The notes beneath the pieces were generated by a model. The model was given only the letters and a program-made list of their open reading frames with translations. It was not told the origin of the DNA and did no database searches. The position numbers and the translations under genes were made by a program. DNA of 17,246 bases, from contig CAZDLO010000072.1 in assembly GCA_964506325.1 (NCBI GenBank), forward strand, positions 1-17,246. The letters run 5' to 3'. This document shows, piece after piece, positions 7,103 to 14,174 of this stretch (within the stretch, counting starts at the first letter, position 1; the number at the start of each line of letters is the position of its first letter). The DNA is from CAINVV01 sp964506325 (GTDB taxonomy: Bacteria > Bacteroidota > Bacteroidia > Bacteroidales > Prolixibacteraceae).

Positions 7103-9457
7103 TCAATTGTTATTATTCAGTTTTATCAGCCACACATCCGAAACCTTTGATCTCTGCCGCCAGTTGAGTGTAGATTCTTCCGGCTGGTCGAAAGTAACGT
7201 CAATTTTTCCGTCACTTACGTACTTTGGATTCAGCGGGAACTCCTTGAATTCTTCATATCCTTTCTTATAAAGGGTAGGTTCAATCCTTTCCCCATCCAC
7301 CCTAAGCAGCGCCTCACCAAAGCCAGCGACTCTAACCAGGTATCGTCCGTTAGGATCCAGGTCATAATACCTGAGTACCGGGAAGTTCTGGAAAAGCTGA
7401 GTGGAGAGCCTTTTGCGGCTCATTCCGTCTTCCCACCATGCCACATCGGTGGCATCCTCAGAAACTGTCAGTACATGCGTGCTTTTGGAGATGTCAGAAA
7501 CATTGTCGTAATAACTGCCCGGTCCGGGATTTTCCCAGGTGGCAATTACTTTCAGTCTTTCGATTTTTTCTTTTTCAGTCTCCATTTTCTCTACTTTTTT
7601 GAACTCATCGGCCAGCCACCAGCGGTTGTTTAGCGGATAATCGATGAAATCGAGGATTGCTCCCCGTTCAGCGCCGCTTGCCTTGTATTTTTCCACGCTG
7701 GTCTGCAATCCTACTGAGAGGAACAGTGCAGCGCAGTAGTCAACGATTTTCTGCCTTAATTCACCGGTTACGGGCTCTTTGTCGGCTTTTTCAACGATTT
7801 CAAGGGCCTTTGCCATGGCATTGCCGGCACCTGTTTTAGATGCCTTAAGCAATACCTGGTTTGCCTGCATCTCCAGGTTCTGTTCGTAGGCTTTCCTGAT
7901 TTTGAGGAAATAATCGTAGTTAGACCGCATCACCAGGAGTTGCCAACGCCAGTTGGTTTTCAGTTCGGGATGTTGCATTTCCATTTCCTTCCATAAATTG
8001 TAAGTGCCGGTAATGCCCCCGTTTTCTTCAATCGGACCCACCCAGTTTCGCTCGAGAGCGAGGATGCCGTCGGCTGCAGGTTCCGCAACGGCAGAACCAA
8101 AAAAGAAGCGTGCATATTCTACCATAACATCACGTACCGGTCTGCCGGGGTTCCATGCCATCTGGCTCCAGATTATTTTGTTCACGTCATCGTGCACCCC
8201 GTCGGAGTAGGAGAGGAAACCATCAGTAAACGGTGCGAAGCGGTTGTGGATTTTGGCATAATAAGAGGGCTGAGGGTTGCAAACTTCCCTTCCTTCTGTG
8301 AGAGCAAATGCCTGGTCAAAATTCAGTGTCGGATACTGGCAACGAACAGTGTGCGTCAGGTCGGGGTAATGCCTGTTTTTGTATTTTGCCGGAAGGCGGA
8401 AGCGGGTAGCTGCCATATCAGGACTGCTGGGTCCGGTAACTACTCCGGTAAGCCAGTCAGGATTGTTTTTGTTGAGATACTGGTAGAAATAATCGACATG
8501 CTCATCACTGAATCCCTGCAGGGAGATCCACATGGTTGCTTTAGGATGATACTGTTTCAGTTTTCCTGTTACGGCTTGCAGAAATGGCATTACATCTTTG
8601 GGGTGGTTGCTTCCGGGATCACCACCGGGAAAGAATACGCCATCCAGGTAAGGACAGCTTTTGTAGTACTCTTCATGCCTGGCAACTTCCTCCTTAAATT
8701 TGACCGGATCAGAAAGGTCAACATCAGCCGGAATCCAATCCCAGTGATCCATACCATATTCATGACAAATTTCGCTGATTTTGTTGTTCATTACCTCTCT
8801 TGAATATTTCATGAGCGGATTGTTCTTGCCGTCATGAAAGGGAATGTTCTCAATGCAGTTTGTTCCGAACAAAGCCAGTTCCCGGAGGTATTTCTCGTAT
8901 TGCTCCATCGTCCAGGCGTCCCATGAATTGGCGGTATTGCGGTACCCGATCTGGTGTCCGCGTATAGGATATGCCGGGGAGGTGGCAATTTCGTATTGCC
9001 TGTCAAAGGAAATCTTGTTCCGGGAGAGTCCGGCAGTTCGCAAAAACTGGCCGGCGGAGAAAATGGCACCTCGCTGATCGGCTGCTATCAGCCATAAAAT
9101 TTTATTTCCATTGGATTGATCTAAGACAATGCGGTAGCCTTCAGGATTGTTTTCCGGTTTTTCGTCAGAAGTGCTGACTGGTACCTGCTTACCCATCAAC
9201 TCCCTGTCGGATGAAAGTACCAGGGCAATTACCGGCTGGCCGGCAATTTTTGCGGCTTCATTGAGCTGGATGCCAGTGCGCTGTGCGACCTCTTCCTTCA
9301 AGACACGTATTGCCGTTTCCCTTACCGGTGACGGAATGTTTTTGGATGCTGCAATGGTGGCTTTGCTCAGATCCACCACCTGGGCAGCCAGCGGATAAGT
9401 GAGAAGCAGCAGAATGCCCATCCAGACGATTTTTTTACTGACCACTGAATTTTTCAT
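7103..9457 (-). CDS. Exported glycosidase-like protein, GH20/GH67-type architecture
   Basis: Predicted secreted carbohydrate-active enzyme of 784 residues; the substrate is unknown. A signal peptide ends near residues 24-26 (YPLAAQ). An alpha/beta domain (about 30-158) ends in ADQRGAIFSAGQFLR (126-140), recalling the zincin-like N-domain of GH20, GH67 and GH84 enzymes. PAYPIRGHQIGYR (161-173) then opens a barrel-like region (to about 455) with conserved-looking acidic motifs: DGVFFPGGDPGSNHP (272-286) and YSDGVHDDVNKIIW (417-430). A helical segment and a C-terminal beta region follow; WENPGPG starts at 641. The four-part order resembles GH67 or GH115 alpha-glucuronidases, but I do not see the signature residues of either, so no activity is assigned. 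It is the last gene of the carbohydrate cluster, 92 bases after the toroid gene. The general class is fairly sure; the exact family is not. Confidence 0.75.
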   Translation of the reverse strand: MKNSVVSKKIVWMGILLLLTYPLAAQVVDLSKATIAASKNIPSPVRETAIRVLKEEVAQRTGIQLNEAAKIAGQPVIALVLSSDRELMGKQVPVSTSDEKPENNPEGYRIVLDQSNGNKILWLIAADQRGAIFSAGQFLRTAGLSRNKISFDRQYEIATSPAYPIRGHQIGYRNTANSWDAWTMEQYEKYLRELALFGTNCIENIPFHDGKNNPLMKYSREVMNNKISEICHEYGMDHWDWIPADVDLSDPVKFKEEVARHEEYYKSCPYLDGVFFPGGDPGSNHPKDVMPFLQAVTGKLKQYHPKATMWISLQGFSDEHVDYFYQYLNKNNPDWLTGVVTGPSSPDMAATRFRLPAKYKNRHYPDLTHTVRCQYPTLNFDQAFALTEGREVCNPQPSYYAKIHNRFAPFTDGFLSYSDGVHDDVNKIIWSQMAWNPGRPVRDVMVEYARFFFGSAVAEPAADGILALERNWVGPIEENGGITGTYNLWKEMEMQHPELKTNWRWQLLVMRSNYDYFLKIRKAYEQNLEMQANQVLLKASKTGAGNAMAKALEIVEKADKEPVTGELRQKIVDYCAALFLSVGLQTSVEKYKASGAERGAILDFIDYPLNNRWWLADEFKKVEKMETEKEKIERLKVIATWENPGPGSYYDNVSDISKSTHVLTVSEDATDVAWWEDGMSRKRLSTQLFQNFPVLRYYDLDPNGRYLVRVAGFGEALLRVDGERIEPTLYKKGYEEFKEFPLNPKYVSDGKIDVTFDQPEESTLNWRQRSKVSDVWLIKLNNNN

Positions 9458-9490
9458 TTTTTTGTGTTAATAGTTACTTGATAAAACTTT

Positions 9491-9521
9491 GTAGTTAAAG
9501 TAGTTAAATAGAATGATTCTA
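9491..9521. repeat. Direct repeat and palindrome in the intergenic gap
   Basis: Within the 92-base A/T-rich gap between the toroid gene and the glycosidase gene there are two perfect copies of GTAGTTAAA (9491-9499, 9500-9508). The perfect 13-base palindrome TAGAATGATTCTA (9509-9521) follows directly. This could be an operator or an RNA processing site inside the cluster. No Bacteroidetes promoter motif was found next to it. Confidence 0.4.
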
Positions 9522-9549
9522 AATAAAGGACGGTAGAAACAATGAATTG

Positions 9550-10914
9550 TTATTGTACTGATCTGAATTCCGGGACAGCATCCAGGGCATCGATGAAATT
9601 GTGGACAACATCGGTATGACAGTCTTCCTGCCATGAACCTTTTCGCCACTCTTTCAGGTCGCACATGGCGGCCGGTCCCCCATCCGAGTCGATAAAATAG
9701 GTGACCCAGTTCAGGTTTCTCAGTGCGATTTCACGGTATTCATCTCCTCCGCCTGCCGCGTAGAACATGGCAGAGACCCCGCCCAGTTTTGAGCAGGCAC
9801 CACCCCAGGGGCGTTTGTCTGAATCCTGTTCCCCCATGAGAGTGACACCGCCCGGCTGGTTTATGGCAAAATATTTTACCGCGAAACCGATACATTGCCC
9901 TGCCATGGATTTCCATTCGGGATCGAGTTTCTCTTTTTGTTCTATCAGGTACCTGGCCATTTCGAGTGGTGCCCATGAGTTCCGGTTGTCCTCTTCCGTC
10001 ATGTCCTCGAAAAACTGGATCCACAACGATCCTTCCCTGGTCTCCGGCGCCTTGAGCTGAAAAACTTTGATCCATTGCCAAAGGATGTCACGCGGGGCTG
10101 AAAACCTGTCCATGCCAAGTTCAGTTAACCCATCCAGGAGTCTGAGGATGTACACCATATTGCCATTCCTTTCGCCCCAGTATTTTCCGGTAACTGCATC
10201 GACTCTGAAGGGCCACGGAGATTCGGTGAGACTTCCTTTCCGCATGTTCTTTACCAGAATGTCGGCAACATGTTCAGCCCTTGTCTTCCAGATTTCATCC
10301 CCGCATTTCCTGTAGAGCATCAGGTAGGCGAAGCCCGCAATGCCACCCTTGTCAGGTTCAATCACCTGGTCCCCGTATTTTGCATCTCCCTGGGAGCTCC
10401 GTGTGAGAGGAATCTCTTCGTGATTGCCGGTTGAGCGGGGAAAAAGCGGGTATAACCCCTTGTCAGGTGTTGACGCTTCATGGGCAAGGAAATCTCCCAT
10501 CCATAGGGCATACTTCAGTGCAAGAGTATCCTTTTTACCGGTATATTCCCAGTATTTCAGATAGGAGATGATACCCATCCCCACTTGTGTGCAGGGAATG
10601 ATATCCGTCTTATAGGGATGATAATCAGAGTCTATAAACGTTGAATAAAAATAGACCGGGTATCCGGATTTTCCTGCCGGAGCCTTGTAGTACCAGTTCA
10701 TTTCAGTTTTCATTGCCTCTTCCCAGGAGATCCACGGAAGCAGTTTCCCTTTTTTGTTGTAAACTGCCTCATGGAAACCAATTTTAGCAATTGGTTTTTC
10801 AATTTTCTTATGCAGGAAAATGGCCGGTGTCATGATCACCGGAATCAGGATAACAACCAGAAATGCCAGTCTTCTTCTCTTTTTTTGTCTTAATTCTGCC
10901 TCCGTGAGGTTCAT
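9550..10914 (-). CDS. Membrane-anchored alpha/alpha-toroid protein, activity unknown
   Basis: I do not recognise a named family. The 454-residue product starts with a basic stretch (KKRRR, 11-15) and one membrane helix (about 16-34), so the rest should lie in the periplasm as a signal-anchored domain. From about residue 60 the protein is mainly helical with tryptophan- and glycine-rich turns, as in (alpha/alpha)6-barrel glycosidases, lyases and epimerases. Motifs that look functional are SPWPFRVD (232-239), GERNGN (247-252), DGGPAAMCDLKEW (411-423) and DCHTDVVHNFIDAL (431-444). Its ATG overlaps the stop of the upstream beta-helix gene by 4 bases (ATGA, 10914-10911), which points to translational coupling and a shared pathway. 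Glycosidase, uronic-acid lyase or epimerase roles are all possible. The fold assignment rests on sequence pattern alone. Confidence 0.6.
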   Translation of the reverse strand: MNLTEAELRQKKRRRLAFLVVILIPVIMTPAIFLHKKIEKPIAKIGFHEAVYNKKGKLLPWISWEEAMKTEMNWYYKAPAGKSGYPVYFYSTFIDSDYHPYKTDIIPCTQVGMGIISYLKYWEYTGKKDTLALKYALWMGDFLAHEASTPDKGLYPLFPRSTGNHEEIPLTRSSQGDAKYGDQVIEPDKGGIAGFAYLMLYRKCGDEIWKTRAEHVADILVKNMRKGSLTESPWPFRVDAVTGKYWGERNGNMVYILRLLDGLTELGMDRFSAPRDILWQWIKVFQLKAPETREGSLWIQFFEDMTEEDNRNSWAPLEMARYLIEQKEKLDPEWKSMAGQCIGFAVKYFAINQPGGVTLMGEQDSDKRPWGGACSKLGGVSAMFYAAGGGDEYREIALRNLNWVTYFIDSDGGPAAMCDLKEWRKGSWQEDCHTDVVHNFIDALDAVPEFRSVQ

Positions 10915-13900
10915 TGGGCGACTTCAATTTTCCAATCTGTAAATTCTACCCAGTATTGTCTGGTATCCGGTCCGCCGGCAGCAAGTCCTATATCCACTGC
11001 GTCGTTGATGCCCGGGATATCGACAGAATGTCTCTCCACAATCCAGTTGACGCCATCAAGGCTGACATATCCGCTGAAACTGTTTCCATGCCGCACAAGT
11101 TTAAGGTACAGCGGAGTTTTGCTGTGTTCGGGGAGGTTCTGGCTGCTGGCCTTGTGCATACATCCATTGGCGAATTCATCGTACTGGATGCCGGCTCTTC
11201 CCGGGGTACCGAACAACAGTACGGAACCTTTGCTGCCCGGCAGCACGTCGAAGCTTTTGGATATATCGTTGCGTACAAAGATTCCGCTTCTGAACCATTC
11301 GTGAGTTCTATCGCCAAACTGGCTGATCTTCACCGTTGCCACGAAATCGCCTTTGATACCCGTGACATAGGATGCAGCATAGGAGTCTTCAGCATGGTAG
11401 AAATCGGAGCCACAGGCGGCAATTTTAAACCTGTTGTTCTTGGCATCAGCTTCTATCGTGAAGGGTTTCGACCTGGGGGATCCGTATTGCAATACTTTCA
11501 TTTTGGCAAGGTCCAGGGTGCTTTTTGGCTGCACCAGAATACCAGCCACACCGCTGTTCCCAATTTTCACGGTGTGTTTGCCTGCAGGTATTTCGATATC
11601 CAGTTTTATTTCCCGGAGTTCTTTACCCTTGAGATTCAGTTTAACGGTTTGCGTGGCCTTGTCGTCCACGAAGATTACAGCCTCCGTATTTTGAGCCTGT
11701 TCTGTCAGGTTTTTTGCTGTTGCCTGAAGACTGACTTTTTCCCCGGCAAGGCACCTGTCGGCAGAGAGCTTGAAATTTTCGAATACGACAGCCGGTTTTG
11801 CCCCCTCCACCAGGATTTTCTGGTGTGGTGTTAAGCCTATGGAAAGAAAATGTTCCCCGGCATCATATATCCTTAATTGGAAATCGATGGTACGGCTGTT
11901 ATTCTTTATAACCGGGAAAAGCTTATGGTCGTAAATTTTTCCATCCAGGTATATTTCTACCGGAAGAATTCCCGTCGAACCGTTGTTGAAAACACTGGCT
12001 GTCATCTGTATTACGCTTCCTGCAGGATACGCCCCGCCCGCCTGTCCGGAAGGAGTGATTTTCAAATTTTCGTACCTGAATTCGGGTAAACCGTCGATGA
12101 AAGTCTCCGGAGCATTGACCGGATTTTCAATCTTAAAATTGTTGCGGTAGATATTATCCTCTGGCTGGGCAGCGCAATATTTCATTTCTCCCTGTTCCAG
12201 GTGGTAATAGATATTCTCTTCGGTAAGCCATCCCTGCGACATGTTATCAAACCAGAATGCCACGTTGTCGTTGAAGAATCCTCCATGGACATATTGCACC
12301 AGGTTCCTCCTGACCACCGAATTGAACACCATTCCGGAAGTTTTAATGGCTCCGGAATCATCAGCATCCTGCTGTACATCTTCAAGGTGGTTGTATTCAA
12401 CCAGGTAATTTCCATCCAGGGCATCCTCCTGGTTGGCCCAGTCGCCCACATCGATACCGTATCTGCCGCGGGTTTTGGTGATGTAATTGTGGGAAATTGT
12501 CGTTGAAAGGGTATTATTGGCAAAGATGCTTATACCTCCGCAATCTGAAACATGGTTGAAGGAAATCAGTGTTTCCCGGATAATTTTCGGACTATCTCCG
12601 GCGGTGTTGGATTGAACGCCTTTGTGGTATTCTACTTCACTCTGCCATACCGGTTTGACTGATCCGTGCACGTAAATGCCGCCATTGTCGACCGAGGCAA
12701 CAATATTCTCAAGTATCCTGGTCTGGTAACATCCTGCCTTTACAGAAATACCGGTTCCCGAGCACGAACGAACTGTATTTCCTACCAGTTCACAGGCATG
12801 GGCGAATTCAAACGATATGGCGCTGTTGCCATCCTGAACCCCTTCAAATGCAAGTCCGTAAAACCTGAGGTTACGGACCGGGTGTCCTTGTACACCCTTA
12901 ACCACAACCAGCTGGTTAAGCCTTGCAACAGAAGTAGCGGCAAGGTTCAGATCACTGTTCCTGTCTGCCGGAATATAGCTAAGCTCCCTGGCTGTCCTGT
13001 CAAAATACCATTCGCCTGCGGTATCGAGCAAAGCTTTAAGGTTTTCAACATAATACCTGGGAGGAACGATGACAACACCTTCCTGAGGATTTTTCAGGTA
13101 GGCAGTACCACTTTTTGAATCAATTTTGCTGAAACTGTTGATGCCGGTGTGCCAGCGCAGCAGCATAATGACCCTGTTACCGGCAAGATCTTTCCATGGT
13201 TCGAGGTTTCCCTTTTTAAAGGAAAGTTCACTGGTGTTTTTCGAAACAGAAATAGGAACAAAATACCCGGAATTTGGCTTCCTGGCCAGGACCTGCTTTT
13301 TACCATTCACCAGGAACAAGCTCACCGAGTCAGTATTCAGGGGGGCCGTCCATATTCCGTTGTTCAATTTCCAGCCACTTACCGGCTGACCACCTGAAAT
13401 CACAGGTTTTTCACCCGGGAATGCCGCATAGGTTACATAATGGTCTTTGAGTTTATGGTACTCAAAAGCACCTGTAGGAAGGTTCGTCTCAACACGCTCT
13501 CCTGCGTCTGCCGGTTCAAATTGCAGTGGTTTGTTTAAAAAATAGTGTCCTCCTCGTATCAGTACCAGGATATCCTTTCCTCTTCCAAGAGGGTGGGGTG
13601 AGCCTATCCATCTCTTTTCCACCGGGGGATCTTTCGGAAAAAAAACTTTGGATTTTAATTCTTTTACGGCCTTCTGTGCCCGTTCAATTGTTGCAAACGG
13701 GCCATCAGTTTTCGAACTGTTTGGTTCTGACAATGTTCCACTCCACTGGTCGTTCCCGGCAGTGGAAACGAAGAAATCAGCTTTGGCTTTGTCTGTATTG
13801 AATTTCTGCCATTTTTCACCTTGAAGCAGTTTGCCATCACGGTTCTGAGCATTGGTTACTGAGAAGGCGATCAGGAACAGGAATAAAAAGAGGGGTGTCA

Positions 13901-13934
13901 GAAAACCCGACTTTATTTGCGGAGCAATAGTCAT
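10911..13934 (-). CDS. Exported GH141-like beta-helix protein with CARDB and concanavalin-like domains
   Basis: Large secreted protein of 1007 residues. A signal peptide covers about residues 1-30 (ending SVTNAQ). DFFVSTAGNDQWSGT (53-67) and GPFATIERAQKAV (78-90) open a right-handed beta-helix reaching about residue 600. LIRGGHYFLNKPLQFEP (125-141) and VISGGQPVSGW (178-188) follow the pattern of GH141 proteins, a family with fucosidase and xylanase members. Parallel-helix rungs continue through NGGIYVHG (417-424), CGGISIFANN (465-474) and DADDSGAI (523-530). Two CARDB-like beta-sandwiches follow (about 622-710 and 715-802). A C-terminal concanavalin-like domain of the DUF1349 type (about 815-1004, with WFRSGIFVRND at 880-890) probably binds carbohydrate. 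It is first in the cluster, and its stop overlaps the next start. GH141 membership is an inference from motifs and layout; a polysaccharide lyase on the same fold is the main alternative. Confidence 0.7.
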   Translation of the reverse strand: MTIAPQIKSGFLTPLFLFLFLIAFSVTNAQNRDGKLLQGEKWQKFNTDKAKADFFVSTAGNDQWSGTLSEPNSSKTDGPFATIERAQKAVKELKSKVFFPKDPPVEKRWIGSPHPLGRGKDILVLIRGGHYFLNKPLQFEPADAGERVETNLPTGAFEYHKLKDHYVTYAAFPGEKPVISGGQPVSGWKLNNGIWTAPLNTDSVSLFLVNGKKQVLARKPNSGYFVPISVSKNTSELSFKKGNLEPWKDLAGNRVIMLLRWHTGINSFSKIDSKSGTAYLKNPQEGVVIVPPRYYVENLKALLDTAGEWYFDRTARELSYIPADRNSDLNLAATSVARLNQLVVVKGVQGHPVRNLRFYGLAFEGVQDGNSAISFEFAHACELVGNTVRSCSGTGISVKAGCYQTRILENIVASVDNGGIYVHGSVKPVWQSEVEYHKGVQSNTAGDSPKIIRETLISFNHVSDCGGISIFANNTLSTTISHNYITKTRGRYGIDVGDWANQEDALDGNYLVEYNHLEDVQQDADDSGAIKTSGMVFNSVVRRNLVQYVHGGFFNDNVAFWFDNMSQGWLTEENIYYHLEQGEMKYCAAQPEDNIYRNNFKIENPVNAPETFIDGLPEFRYENLKITPSGQAGGAYPAGSVIQMTASVFNNGSTGILPVEIYLDGKIYDHKLFPVIKNNSRTIDFQLRIYDAGEHFLSIGLTPHQKILVEGAKPAVVFENFKLSADRCLAGEKVSLQATAKNLTEQAQNTEAVIFVDDKATQTVKLNLKGKELREIKLDIEIPAGKHTVKIGNSGVAGILVQPKSTLDLAKMKVLQYGSPRSKPFTIEADAKNNRFKIAACGSDFYHAEDSYAASYVTGIKGDFVATVKISQFGDRTHEWFRSGIFVRNDISKSFDVLPGSKGSVLLFGTPGRAGIQYDEFANGCMHKASSQNLPEHSKTPLYLKLVRHGNSFSGYVSLDGVNWIVERHSVDIPGINDAVDIGLAAGGPDTRQYWVEFTDWKIEVAQ

Positions 13935-14042
13935 AGTTGATGAATTAGTAGTTAATAGTGTTGACCCGAAAGTGCTAAATTATAAAAAAAATCAGCAAAA
14001 AACAGCTGAAAAGTATAAAGGAAGCTGAAGGGTTAAAAATGT

Positions 14043-14119
14043 GACAATAATCATGTTATTGGCCCATTCAGGTCAGAGAATCTAACAATCTATAGATTAT
14101 ATTTAAACTAATTATTGTC
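14043..14119. promoter_or_regulatory. Symmetric elements in a divergent promoter region
   Basis: The 240 bases between the beta-helix gene (minus) and the M16 gene (plus) are A/T-rich and must hold promoters for both. They contain the inverted pair GACAATAAT (14043-14051) and ATTATTGTC (14111-14119), a local repeat CAATAA-TCATG-TTATTG (14045-14061), and the perfect 12-base palindrome AATCTATAGATT (14087-14098). A regulator could bind these sites, but none is encoded nearby. Near-consensus -7 boxes are TATATTTA (plus, about 14097-14104) and TAATTTAG (minus, about 13985-13978). Each has one mismatch. Confidence 0.3.
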
Positions 14120-14174
14120 CCATTAGTCAAACAGATTCAAATAGCTTCTCTTTAGTCATTTTAATTAATTACTT

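Noticed and set aside
8192..8803. 203-codon plus-strand open frame opposite the glycosidase gene
   Set aside because: It is antisense to a well-supported coding region, with no motif or start signal of its own.
10914..11834. 306-codon plus-strand open frame opposite the beta-helix gene
   Set aside because: It lies antisense to a clear protein with recognisable domains. Its translation is Cys/His/Phe-rich without any family pattern, as expected from the complement of a real gene.
7103..13934. Classic SusC/SusD polysaccharide utilisation locus
   Set aside because: No TonB-dependent transporter, SusD-like lipoprotein, sulfatase or hybrid two-component regulator is present in the window.
9458..13960. 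Shared ACTATTAAC in the leaders of the first and last cluster genes as a common operator
   Set aside because: A 9-base A/T-rich match between two short A/T-rich leaders could easily arise by chance.
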